From Hymenopus coronatus (lineage: Eukaryota; Arthropoda; Insecta; Mantodea; Hymenopodidae): 64,000 nucleotides of DNA. Location of the stretch: positions 41,096,001 to 41,160,000 of the forward strand of contig CM060895.1 in NCBI GenBank assembly GCA_030762935.1, in the 5' to 3' direction. Positions 44,791-54,452 of the stretch are shown piece by piece; position 1 is the stretch's first letter; each line of letters starts with the position of its first letter. Both the position numbers and the translations under genes were made by a program. Under the pieces are notes generated by a model. It made no database searches. It saw only the letters and a list, made by a program, of their open reading frames with translations, and had not been told where the DNA came from.

Positions 44791-45860
44791 GGATTCTTTG
44801 GCCAAGAACCACCGCGCCAAATGAATACGCCAGAGAACCAAGTGTCAACAATCCGTTCACGAGAAGGATACTCGGAGTCTCAGCCTAGCCTTGCAAACTC
44901 AGAATCAGCAACACTTCCAAATATTGCTATCACAGACGGAAATACTCACGTCATGGTATCAAATTACTGTACATGAGAGGCAAAGCCGAGAATGGTAACT
45001 CGAAGATGCTCAATCCTTCAAACTGCGCTCGAAGTGGGCAGCAAAGACCTCCTACCTCAATCAGAGATTCGCAGCCAAGCTTTCCAAACTCAGTCAGAGG
45101 TGCCCAAGGAAATCAACCAAACTCAGCATTCAAGGCAATTTATTACATCCCATTCGACGAAGCCCATGTCATTTTTCTCACCTCAGTATTATGACATCGC
45201 CCTATAAGATTTTCTTCTTGAATATAAGAGATTCAACAAAAAAAAAAGTCCCATCTCAGTATCAGAGCCGTCATAAAGATGTCTCACCCGAATGCGAGAG
45301 ATTCAGCAAAAAAATCCCATCTTACCGAGACGTCCCATCTGAACGTGAGGGATTCATCAGAAACCCATTTCAGTGCCAGAGCCAACAAAGAGACATTCTG
45401 TCTGAACGCGAGAGATTCAACAAAAACGTCCCATCTCAGTACCAGAGCCACCATCGAAAGGTCCCATCGGAATGCGAAAGATTCAACAAAAAAATGTCCC
45501 ATCTCCACACAATCTTCTCAAATCAAATATGAGGACTTCAACTGAGTCCATTTACATGGACGAGAGTCTCAATGAGCTTCAAACCAATCTTCTCAAATCA
45601 GCTCGAGAGCCTCAACTGAGTTTTTACATCAGTACGAGTGTCAATGAGCTTAAAACAAATCTTCTCAAATCAGTTCGAGGGTCTCAACTGAGTGTGTTTT
45701 CATCAGTACGAGAGTCTCAATGAGCTTCAATCCAATCTTCTCAAATCAATTCGAGGGCCTCGACCAAAGCTGCCCAAGATCAAATAAACCTTCCTGCATG
45801 AGATTAAGAAGCTCAGCCGTGTTCTTCAGGCTAGGAAGGAAGCAGAGTTTGCATAACTCA
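44791..45860 (+). CDS. Possible exon or decayed gene with two coding-like tandem repeats
   Basis: I do not recognise this sequence. It begins after a good splice-acceptor context (ACTTTCCACTTTGTAG, ending at 44,790). An open frame runs 61 codons to a TGA at 44,974, reading GFFGQEPPRQMNTPENQVST and continuing with SQPSLANSESATLPN. After a frame change 44,973-45,194 reads RDSQPSFPNSVRGAQGNQPN, similar in style. Then comes a repeat of about 66 bp (45,247-45,500), whose translation cycles through ERFNKNVPSQYQSHHRKVPS. A second repeat of about 72-76 bp follows (45,514-45,770), giving ELQTNLLKSAREPQLSFYIS-like units. Repeat lengths are near multiples of three, and the translation is Ser/Gln/Asn-rich and probably disordered. 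Frame changes between blocks suggest decay or unseen splicing. A polyadenylation-like AATAAA lies at about 45,920. Confidence 0.35.
45247..45500. repeat. Minisatellite of about 66 bp units
   Basis: GCGAGAGATTCAACAAAAA-type starts at about 45,294, 45,342, 45,409 and 45,475, giving steps of 48, 66 and 66 bp. All are multiples of three, preserving a reading frame. Confidence 0.85.
45514..45770. repeat. Minisatellite of about 72-76 bp units
   Basis: CTTCTCAAATCA recurs at 45,514, 45,589, 45,661 and 45,737, with CTCAATGAGCTTCAA and CTCAACTGAGT in each unit. Confidence 0.9.
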
Positions 45861-46110
45861 GCCTAATTTTTTATTTTTTTATTTAGGATTAAACATTTTC
45901 TTTTATAGGTTTAGTTAAGTAAATAAAGATATTAAGGAAATGTAACCTTATATTTTCTTTTGTTTGTTTTAAATCTAAATGACGCGAAACAAAGCAATAT
46001 AAAATCACCTTCATTAAGGCTTAATCACAAAGCTATTGCTAAACGCAACCCTCTAATTTTCCTTTCATTTCTCGCTTCCACGTAGATGCATAATAGAAGT
46101 TTACCACAAT
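45861..46110. other. No recognisable gene
   Basis: AT-rich, possibly the 3' flank of the preceding candidate exon. Confidence 0.4.
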
Positions 46111-46655
46111 TCTAAATGTGTGTGAGTGTGTGCGTCTGTGTATGTATAAGTATGAAGTCGGAGGGGATTCGTACTGCAGCCATTGTCTTATTGTACGTCA
46201 GACCTCAGGAGGATAGGATGAGATGAGAGTAATTTCAAAGGGCGGTGGAGGAAGAGCCACCATGGAGGATCCCTAACATATTCCAAGCAGTTCTTCATTT
46301 CCTTCTCCCCCACCCCAAACTTCCTGTCTCTACAGACTACTGCCAACGCCATTCCGCAGCTGAAAGCTGTATTTCCAGAAGACAGTCACCACCACCACCA
46401 CCACCACCACCACCACCACCACCACCACGAAAGAGCGCCACCACCACAGTCCTCACTTACAACCCTGAAAGAAGCGGGTTGGATTAGACGGAAATGAAAT
46501 GAAATGAAATGAAAGGACAAGAGTTTTACAGGAATGAAGAAACCTCCCCAACATTTGCCTAGTGACCCGGGAAACCCCTGAAAAAACTCAGAGGTCAGTC
46601 GCGGGAATCGATCCCACGACCTCCCGAATTGATGCACCTGGCTCAGTAATTCTAA
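46111..46655 (-). mobile_element. Family C SINE with a CCA expansion
   Basis: The minus strand reads GGGAGGTCGTGGGATCGATT (B box region), GGGGTTTCCCGGGTCACTAG, and a body ending in the GTACGTCAGACC-type tail and a GT-rich end. A (CCA)n run at 46,388-46,429 expands the interior. Confidence 0.82.
46388..46429. repeat. (CCA)n trinucleotide run
   Basis: About 14 CCA/CAC triplets inside a SINE. Translated frames are poly-Pro or poly-Trp and are not genes. Confidence 0.95.
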
Positions 46656-46849
46656 ATGTATCACCAAAGCAGAGAAGCTGATACTTGGTGTGCTATGCCT
46701 TAATTTACGTAGTTTTATTGCATGATATATAAACCACAAGTCCTGAATAAGTAATTCAAAATTAACCTCACTCCTATACACTTTGAATGGACCATTCATT
46801 TTTAGTGCACTGTTACTTCAAACGTTGTACAATTTGCAGACATTACTAT

Positions 46850-47160
46850 CACCTCGCACTCACTAGAAGTCGCTCAATTCATTCTCTTCATTCCCCCAAA
46901 TTCCTTTCTCTTCATTTCATCCCAACTGGTCTCTTTCAGCGTTGTAAGTCGACGAAGACTGCGGCTGAAGCGCCATTTCGTTAAGGTGACTGCGCTCTGA
47001 AAATACAGCTCTTGGCGGCGGGATGGCGCTAGTATTTGTTTGCGGACTCAGTGGTTTAGTCGGGCCTGAGTGGCGGGCTCCTGGCGCGTTGAGATGCAGG
47101 ACTGATTGAGAACTGTTAGGAACCCCCCACGACGGCTCTCTTTCTGTAGAGTATCTCCAA
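46850..47160 (+). mobile_element. Family C SINE, partial, inverted relative to its neighbours
   Basis: Matches the reverse complement of 47,470-47,730 closely: CATCCCAACTGGTCTCTTTC, AATGGCGCTT in complement, and TGGCGGGCTCCTGGCGCGTT. The tRNA-like head is missing. Confidence 0.85.
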
Positions 47161-47336
47161 AACTAAGCGTTGCATCATTACTAGACACTTGCGTTAATTG
47201 CCTATAAAATTCAATTGACCGAACCTTTTGTGAGTAAAAAAAAAAAAAAAATGGATCTTTGGTAGTAGAAAGTTTTAACATCGTTATCTGGTACCTCGTG
47301 ACAATAAATATCTTGATATTACGTTGAGAAATAGAG

Positions 47337-47860
47337 TAAGGTGTGTGTATGTGTGTGGTGTTTGTGTACGTTACGAAGTGTATTACATACTGCAGCGATG
47401 GGCTTTATTATACGTCAGACCCCTGGAGGAAGGATGAGATAAGTGTAATTTCAGAGGGCGGCCGACATCCGGACAAAAAGAGAGCCGTCGTGGGGGGTTC
47501 CTAACAGTTCACAATCAGTCTTGCATCTCAACGCGCCAGGAGCCCGCCACTCAAACCCGATTCAATCACTACGTCCGCAAACAAATACTAGCGCCATCCC
47601 GCCGCCGAGAGCTGTATTTCCAGAGCGCAGTCACCTCCACGAAATGGCGCTTCAGCCGCAGTCCTCGTCGACACTTACAACGTTGAAAGAGACCAGTTGG
47701 GATGAAATGAAGAGAAAGGAAGTTAGGGGAATGAAGAATCCTCTCCAGCACTCGCCTACTGACTCCGGAAAAACCCTCGAATAACCCACGGGTCAGAGAG
47801 GTCGACCACGGGGAACCGATCCCACGATCTCCCGAATTCTGCCGGTCCCCATGATTGCGC
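47337..47860 (-). mobile_element. Family C SINE, head split by a family D SINE
   Basis: The GT-rich tail starts at about 47,337. Body AGAGCCGTCGTGGGGGGTTC through GAGACCAGTTGGGATGAAAT follows, then the GAAAAACCC and GATCCCACGATCTCCCGAAT end. The head is interrupted near 47,841 and resumes at about 48,072. Confidence 0.83.
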
Positions 47861-48070
47861 TCGCTAAAGTGCCTAAATTTGGTGCTTCGCGGCGCAGGGG
47901 ATTGCGAGCTGTGAGTTTATTCTTGGCATGGGTGTTTATGTTTCGTGTAAATGTGGGTATGTGTAAGTTAAAAAAAGGGGGCAAACATGTGTAAGGAAAA
48001 AAAAAAACAGAAACGAAGGAAAAAACAGTAAGAACGAAAATAAAAAAGGAAGAAAAGTGGGAAGAAAAAC
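47841..48070 (+). mobile_element. Family D SINE nested in a family C SINE
   Basis: GGTCCCCATGATTGCGCTCG matches the 15,530 copy, ending in an A-rich tail (to about 48,066). Flanking CTGCC on both sides is a possible short target duplication. The host head continues GCCAGTCCCAAACGAAACAC. Confidence 0.78.
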
Positions 48071-48229
48071 TGCCAGTCCCAAACGAAACACCTGATCCAT
48101 CTGGTTCAGTAATAGAGTAAGGTACTGTAACTTTATAAAATAAGTTTTGTGTGGTATCTTTCGTTATCATTTAGTTATACAAAATGGTTTGTTAGAGGTT
48201 AGCGTATATTAATATCGGGGGACATCTCG

Positions 48230-48640
48230 GCAACTGCGATTTATTGCGGACTACCGTCCCTCCCCTCGGAGGAAGGGATGAGAGGAGGCGAAACCATAGG
48301 CCAGCACACAGGAAACGACGGAGCTAAGCACAGAGACGCACTGAAATCTCTAACATTCACTAGATAGCAGCCCTGGCGCACCACGAAGGCTATACAGGCG
48401 CCGGGAGGCCGGAAGGAGACCCCTACAACGACACCTAGCCTCAAGCCACAACCACGCCGACCTGAAAGATGAAGAACGGAAATGAAATGAAGGAATAAAG
48501 TGAAAGGAACCCAGCATTCATCTAAGCAGCCCCAGATAAACCCCGAAAAACCCCACAGAGTGCGCGGTCAACGGAGATCGAACCCGGACCTCCAGAATGC
48601 CAGTGTCAGACGAAACGCCTGAGCCACCTGTCTAAGTAAA
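48230..48640 (-). mobile_element. Family C SINE, further copy
   Basis: Head at the right: AGACGAAACGCCTGAGCCAC and GATCGAACCCGGACCTCC in plus orientation. The body runs to GACTACCGTCCCTCCCC. More diverged than the two copies to its left. Confidence 0.75.
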
Positions 48641-49050
48641 TGGTTTGTTATTCTCTATATGCCCCTCATATTATTGACGGAACGTACGCCTTTATGTGCT
48701 GTGTGCACCAACTTTTTACACACGGCAGAAGTGATCACTTTGGCAACAAGTGGCCAGTGCCCGTTGTATGATGTTAATAGCAGAGGGGGCAAGTAAATGC
48801 CAGACGCGTTTTGTTTATTTTAGTCATTACGTTTAATTGAGCTCTGTAGTATCCCGAGAGCACGGAAACTGCTCCCAACCACTCACCTCTATACACAAGA
48901 GAAAAACCGGTCTAATCCGCAGAGAACACTGTGTCAGCTCCCAAGACAATTTGTTCATTACACAGGAAAAAGCAATTTCGCACAGTGCTACTAAACCAAC
49001 GGCTCTCAATGTTAACTACAACTGTAACCACAGTAATAATAACAAAAGAT
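48641..49050. other. No recognisable gene
   Basis: Unique sequence. An open frame at 48,931-49,485 runs into R1 and its GT run and is not supported. Confidence 0.5.
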
Positions 49051-49110
49051 TGTGATGTGCTCCATTCACATGACCTTCACTATCTGTTCTACAAACATAC
49101 TTTATTCGTT
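49051..49110 (+). repeat. R1 inner-end fragment of a compound element
   Basis: TGTGATGTGCTCCATTCACA then ACTATCTGTTCTACAAAC, the outer ~60 bp of the non-hairpin end. It joins directly to a minus-strand R1 copy, so both outer ends are the same R1 end. Confidence 0.85.
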
Positions 49111-49239
49111 TTACTTTCTCTACATGTATCATTGCATAGTGTATATACAAGGTATTGTACTGCATCCAAAAATTCGATTGGGATTTTACTGAAAATACAT
49201 GTTTTGAGACCCCTGAATAAAAAGCCTTTTAGGAAAAGG

Positions 49240-49242
<3 letters not shown>

Positions 49243-49280
<38 letters not shown>
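49243..49280. repeat. (GT)n microsatellite inside R1
   Basis: A pure run at the usual R1 microsatellite position. Confidence 0.97.
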
Positions 49281-49281
<1 letters not shown>

Positions 49282-49711
49282 TTTGGGCAACATAGCTCAA
49301 AAACGAAAAGACCATTAAAATACCAAACAATATTTAGGTTCAGTATCTCTCAAGGATGCGACACGAAGATTTTCAAGAAAATCCCCCCCACAAAACCCTT
49401 TACAAGGAAAACGAAAATTTGGATTTTCTCAAAAATTTCTCTAACGATTTTGATTAAAATATTGTATATTAAATATTTTAAATGACAAGCAAAATGTGTA
49501 TTATGAGTTTTCTGGGAAAAGGCTATCTTTATTCTAAATGAATTTTGCGAAATTTTGTACAGCTGGTAAACCGTAAGATATGGTTAAAACCTTACTATAT
49601 AAAACTGTAGTGCTCGTTAAAACACACAATTTATGCTATAACCATTTTTTTCGTGGAGTTAGCCGTTTTTGAGATATTTCTTGTTAATGGTTTCGGCTTA
49701 AATATTCTTCA

Positions 49712-49850
49712 ACAGATGACTTCACGGGATAGGAACCGAGTTAAATAGGAATCAGAGATTCCCTGACGAAGACCACAGAGTCAAGATAGTCGAAAATTTG
49801 GATTTCTCTGATTCCAATTTAACTTGGTTGCTATCAGTGAAGCCATCTGT
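49712..49850. mobile_element. Foldback MITE-like insertion, about 139 bp
   Basis: Inverted arms of about 48 bp: 49,712-49,759 (ACAGATGACTTCACGGG, then GTTAAATAGGAATCAGAGA) and 49,804-49,850. They differ at several positions and flank a 44-bp loop. Inserted in R1 between the CGGCTTAAATATTCTT and TATACTTTTGTCATATGG blocks. Confidence 0.78.
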
Positions 49851-49918
49851 ACCGAGAAAGTAACACATCTTTAAATATACCTACACCGAGAAAGTTTCAA
49901 ATCTTTAAATATACCTAT
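49851..49918. repeat. 34-bp tandem duplication
   Basis: ACCGAGAAAGT...TTTAAATATACCTA occurs twice in a row with three to four differences, right after the foldback insertion. Confidence 0.9.
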
Positions 49919-50175
49919 TTATACTTTTGTCATATGGGACTTTGTCAACCCCTGTCCATACAAAGGCACTTCAATCACATGACAACCAGTTTTTTTTAAA
50001 GATTTGACTATCACTTTAGCCTAGTGTATTCCCTTCTAATTACAAGGAAGCAAGTAAAAAGGCAATTTCTGCTCATTTTGCTCGAATAGCATAAAAGAAA
50101 TGAAAGAATAAGTGTTTTAGCAACAATTGTTGCAGAGATATAGAGAAAGTCGTGTGAATGAAACACATCATATTT

Positions 50176-50903
50176 TTAGATAAAGGTCCGTGTGTCTGTG
50201 TGCCTGTAGGCAGCAGAGCTCAAAAACGAAAAGTCCATTGAATATCAAACTTGATATTTAAGTTCAGTATCTCCCAACGATTCCTCACGAAGATTTTCAA
50301 GAAAACACCCTCACCTTCAACTACCCTTTACAAGGAAAAAATTTCGAAAATTCTTATTTTCTTAAAAATGGCTGTAACGATTTATATTAAAATCTCTTAT
50401 AACATATTTATACGCCAAATAAAATGCACATCTTGAATATTATGGGAATAGCCTCTAAAGACCTCTTAATACTGGATGAATTGTTTTGAATTTTGCATAA
50501 CTAGTTAACTGTAAGAGATAGACAAAAAGTTACTATACAAAAATGTAGAACTCTTTAAAACACACATATTATTTCATATACATTTTTTTCGTGGAGTTGG
50601 CCGTTTTCGAGATATTCCTTGTTATTGGTTTTAGTTTTAAAATACTTTTCTCATACAGGAACTTGTAAAATACGGCTACGTAAAGAAACGGACTTCAATA
50701 CCATAGCAACCACATTTTAGAACATGCAACTAGGTTTAGCCTAATGTATTCTCTTATTTCCCTTTTACTTATAAGGAACTAAATAATAAGACCATTTCTG
50801 CTAGTGTTTATCTCGATTATAATGAAGTGGATAGAAGAATAAGTTTAGCAACAATAATTTGTGACAGAGATGTAGAGAAAATCATGTGAATGCAGCACAT
50901 ACA
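50176..50903 (-). repeat. R1 copy truncated at its hairpin end
   Basis: Begins at AAAGGTCCGTGTGTCTGTG and ends CATGTGAATGCAGCACAT. It follows the previous copy head-to-tail. Confidence 0.92.
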
Positions 50904-50911
50904 ATTTTTTG

Positions 50912-51530
50912 TTCATCATGCTAATAGAGATAAACAATCGTCTTAACACTACCTTCCTTTTAAGAAGAAGGAAAACAAAAAAATACACTAAAGCGACAGC
51001 CAAATATGTTAATAGATTTTGGATATGTGAAGAATTGAAGTGAGACCCTATTTGCACGGCCAGGAGTAAAACAAAAGTGAGATGAAACGAAAGATGACTT
51101 CCCGTTTTAGTAAATTTTAAGTAGTTTAAAATAGATACCAATAACAAGAAATATCTCGAAAACGATATAGAAATGTATATGACATAAGTTGTGTGTTTTC
51201 ACTAGATGTATCTATAACTTTGTGTAGTAAGTTTTTGTCTATCTCTTATGGTTTGACAGTTACCTGAATTCTGGATAACGTTTGTGTATCTTCAAAGGCT
51301 CTTCCCAGAAAATTCAATATATACATTTTATTTCTCATGAAAATATCTTAAACATATGGTGAATTAATCGAAATCGTTAGAGCCAATTTTGAGAAAATGA
51401 AAATTTTCGAAAAATGTTCTATGTAAAGGATAGTTGGGGGTAGGGCTTGTAAGACACTGAACTTGAATACAAACCGACTTTTCATTTTTGAGTTATCCTA
51501 TCCACACAGACGCTCATGCGCACACACACG

Positions 51531-51575
<45 letters not shown>
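50912..51575 (+). repeat. R1 copy ending in a long AC tract
   Basis: Lacks the outer inner-end ~70 bp and everything beyond the microsatellite. The final block is TTTGAGTTATCCTATCCACA followed by the AC/CG tract. Confidence 0.88.
51521..51575. repeat. (AC)n microsatellite with a CG insert
   Basis: A 55-bp alternating purine-pyrimidine tract including CGCGCGCGC. It is the longest such tract at the R1 microsatellite position and of the kind that can adopt Z-DNA. Confidence 0.95.
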
Positions 51576-51576
<1 letters not shown>

Positions 51577-52020
51577 GTTAGAGCAGAAATGACGTCATAG
51601 TTGAATAGTGAGCCTGCAATTAAGCTATAGCGCTCTCTACCGAGAAGGAGCGATATTTATTTGCGGAAGAGAAAGCTATCACATCGTTCTTTATATAGAA
51701 AAGGCAAACCACAGTGCTCTGGATATGGATGGGTTGCAACTAATATAACCAACCTGCCCTCATCCCCTTCCGGCGCAGTAATGCATAACATTAAAATTTT
51801 TCTGGGTTCTTTGATAAGTGGAATATGAACACTGCACACCTGTTTCCGTAATTGAATGTAAATATTGTTATGTTGTCAAGATAGGAGCGATGCTTAAACG
51901 TTTAGACAGATGATTCAAAAATACTTTTACAACGTTTGGGTATGGATTCCTGACATCGAAACAAGAAAGTATGTTCATGTAAACATATGCTCTAAAACTC
52001 TTCGTTTTCGCGCTATCAAT
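51576..52020. other. No recognisable gene
   Basis: Unique sequence; nothing supported. Confidence 0.5.
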
Positions 52021-52030
52021 TTACTAATGT

Positions 52031-52288
52031 GCCCGCCTGGGTAGTGTGGTGGTAGCGTGTCTGCCTCACATTCAAAAGGTCGTGAGTTCGAATCTCGCTT
52101 AGGGTGTGAATGCAGCACCGGATAAGGTTTTTTTTTTTTTCGGAGTTTTCCCTTATCCTGAAAAGACAAATGTGGAGTAACTTTAAGCTCCGTGGACCCC
52201 GAGATCATTGGAGCATCATTTCACCAATTTCATTCATTGGCCGATATGACCAACCAGGTTAAAGGACGTTAAACTACCCCAAAAAAAT
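52031..52288 (+). mobile_element. tRNA-derived SINE, family A, copy 3, with target duplication
   Basis: AGTGTGGTGGTAGCGTGTCT (A box) and GTGAGTTCGAATCTCGCTTA (B box), the body as in copy 1, and a short A tail. It is flanked by a perfect 9-bp duplication TTACTAATG at 52,021-52,029 and 52,290-52,298. This is the best preserved member. Confidence 0.92.
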
Positions 52289-52298
52289 GTTACTAATG

Positions 52299-52984
52299 AA
52301 AGTCGCCTTCAACAGCTTTCCGGGTTCAACCTAATAACTTCCTTTATTTATACACTCATTCATAGAAGGCTCTGATCCATTTTATCCTGCAGAGCTGGCC
52401 TTGCCAGGGCTGCTTATTAGCATTTGTCATTTATCGAAGCGTAATACATTCCCCCAGCACGCCTTACAAGTGCTTCATTCAGCGCACTCTCCCAGACTTA
52501 TTACAAAATGTGGCTCTACAAATAAGGTTTATGCATGATGCTCTAGCACATTTTAGTCTCATTATTCGAGATGTGCTGGCTGGTATCTAGCATGACAGAT
52601 GGATAGGTAGAGGGGGAAGCTCTTCATCTAGGTGCCATGTAAGCCTGCGAAATCATACGACATCGACTGGGAGTATTTGATATTTCATGCTTCGACGACT
52701 GCATGCGTGTCTAGAGGCAAGAGGAGGACATTTGGATCATTTTCTATAAGTGGTGTTTCTGTGAAACACCTCCTAACAAGCTGAGAACGACAAAAATAGA
52801 ATAAAGTGTCACTTTAAAGTGTTTTGATTAATAGCATTTTGAACCTCAATAAATCAAGAACGAAGGGTTTTAGGACATGAGTTTATATGGACATTTTTCT
52901 TGTTTTGATGTAAGAAATCTGTCCCCAAACTTGGTAAAGATATTTTTGAATCATCCTGAATGGCTATATAGACAAAATACCTAC
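52299..52984. other. No recognisable gene
   Basis: Unique sequence without supported features. Confidence 0.5.
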
Positions 52985-53215
52985 TCCGAAGCATCAAGTA
53001 TGACACCTGCCGCTAGAGGGTTAGTATATAAGTCGTCTCATTAGGATGGTATCAAATTAAGTATGTACTTCTCTCATTAGAGGGACAGAATCCAATTCGG
53101 CTCATCAGGAAAGCAACACTTTTAGTGTGACTTTCTGTCACAAGAGGGATTGTATGTAAACTCGCTTCATCAGCGATGGCATTAATGACGACATATCTTG
53201 CGCGGGAACTCACGA
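52985..53215 (-). repeat. Family H periodic repeat, second copy, 64-bp period
   Basis: AGAGGG cores lie at 53,013 (CCGCTAGAGGG), 53,077 (CATTAGAGGGAC) and 53,141 (ACAAGAGGGA), exactly 64 bp apart. Each is followed on the right by a TCATTAGGATGG- or CTCATCAGGAAAG-like segment. The minus strand matches 6,185-6,320. Confidence 0.75.
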
Positions 53216-53230
53216 ATAAAAATGAACACT

Positions 53231-53232
<2 letters not shown>

Positions 53233-53278
<46 letters not shown>
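53233..53278. repeat. (AT)n microsatellite
   Basis: A pure run of about 23 AT units between the family H repeat and a SINE. Confidence 0.97.
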
Positions 53279-53283
<5 letters not shown>

Positions 53284-53334
53284 GTTTTCTCTCTTTATAG
53301 TATTAGTATAGTTTTATAGGGTAAATATAAAAAC

Positions 53335-53870
53335 AAACATAAGGATATAACATTTTCTGAGGGTACCCGGCGAGAGCAGTATACCAACGCCCTTCGAAGG
53401 GGCGTCCCTGGGTGAGAGGGATGAAGTGATAGGAGACACCGGGCATTGGGCGTCCGGAACCAGGAGTGACGTCACAGAAATGAAAGGGTCCCTAAATTGT
53501 CCAAATTGAGACGCCCCGGGAGTCGGGCAGTAGACTGGGCATCCTCGTCTAGGGAGTCTAGTTTCCTTCTCCCAAGGCCGAGTGACGGACAATGTTCCGC
53601 AGTCTCTGCCACGATGCACCGAAAGGCCTTGCAACTCTGCACTACAAGCAAGTCGAAGGATGAAGGAAATGATTAACAGAACGATATGGAGGGACAGGCA
53701 ATTTGGGGGACGACATAAATCACTCCAGTATTTGCATGAGGATCCGGGGAAACTCCCGAAAAAAAAAAAACACGAGTCGGAGTGGGTGGTCACTGGGATT
53801 TAATCTCGGAAGCTCCCAAATGCAGTCGAACGGTTTCTCTTGGCGACACCTCGTTCGGTAAAACAAACGC
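53335..53870 (-). mobile_element. Family C SINE, long copy
   Basis: The minus strand reads CGAGGTGTCGCCAAGAGAAA near 53,855 (worn head), a GGGAGTTTCCCCGGATCCTC block, then a long body ending GGGTACCCTCAGAAAATG. The 159-codon minus-strand open frame (53,793-53,314) comes from this body and is not supported as a gene. Confidence 0.72.
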
Positions 53871-54376
53871 TAGTGAACAGAGAAATTCATGTGATTAAAC
53901 GAGATGTTTTTAATCGATAAAATCGGTGATCTCTACCATGTAGTGTATAGCCGCCCTTGAAAGAGTTAACAAAACAATTAAACTTGCTTGCGGGCAATGG
54001 ATATAAGTAAAATTTGACTAACATGTTTTATAAATCACGCATATTGAAGCATGAAACAAATGAAAAGCGCACTGATGTCTAAACATAGATGCTGCAGATT
54101 AAACCGAGGCTGTGAGCGCGCAGTGTTCAAACAGTGCACGCACCAACGGTTCGGGCTAAAAACCAAGAAGTGTGCGAATAATCCCCTTTAACAGTTCGGT
54201 CGAGTAATTGCGCGCGGTTCGTTGAGCTACATATATACCTGTTGCGCATCCAAACTGTTGCAAACTCCTCTGCCAATCCAATTCCTGTTCATTTTAAAAA
54301 CCTGTCTGTCGCCTTATACAGAACGTGATCGATACATTTCATACAACTGCCAATTCAAGGGAAGATGCATGAAAAA
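53871..54376. other. No recognisable gene
   Basis: Unique sequence. Confidence 0.5.
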
Positions 54377-54447
54377 TCTGATGATCTACATCCACATGAC
54401 TTTGTCTACCTATTCTACAGCAAACAACAATTCTTTATAAACAGATT
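54377..54447 (+). repeat. R1 inner-end fragment of a compound element
   Basis: TCTGATGATCTACATCCACA and ACTTTGTCTACCTATTCTAC, followed at once by a minus-strand R1 copy. Same arrangement as at 49,051. Confidence 0.82.
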
Positions 54448-54452
54448 ATCTT

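Larger units (their letters stand above)
49112..50171 (-). repeat. R1 copy with a foldback insertion
   Basis: TACTTTCTCTACATGTATC start with GT run 49,243-49,280. All blocks are present to GTCGTGTGAATGAAACACAT, with an extra ~190 bp at about 49,711-49,900. Confidence 0.92.

Noticed and set aside
46386..46799. 137-codon minus-strand frame ending in poly-Trp
   Set aside because: The Trp run is the (CCA)n tract read in reverse, within a SINE.
48931..49485. 184-codon plus-strand open frame
   Set aside because: It runs from unique sequence across an R1 hairpin end and a GT run into the R1 interior, with no domain and no conservation across copies.
52985..53215. Hammerhead-ribozyme-like CTGATGAG motifs in the family H repeat
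   Set aside because: The CTGATGA box is present, but the matching GAAA box and a stem II between them are missing in all units, so no hammerhead fold is supported.
53314..53793. 159-codon minus-strand frame
   Set aside because: It follows the body of a family C SINE. The same body is shifted and interrupted in other copies.
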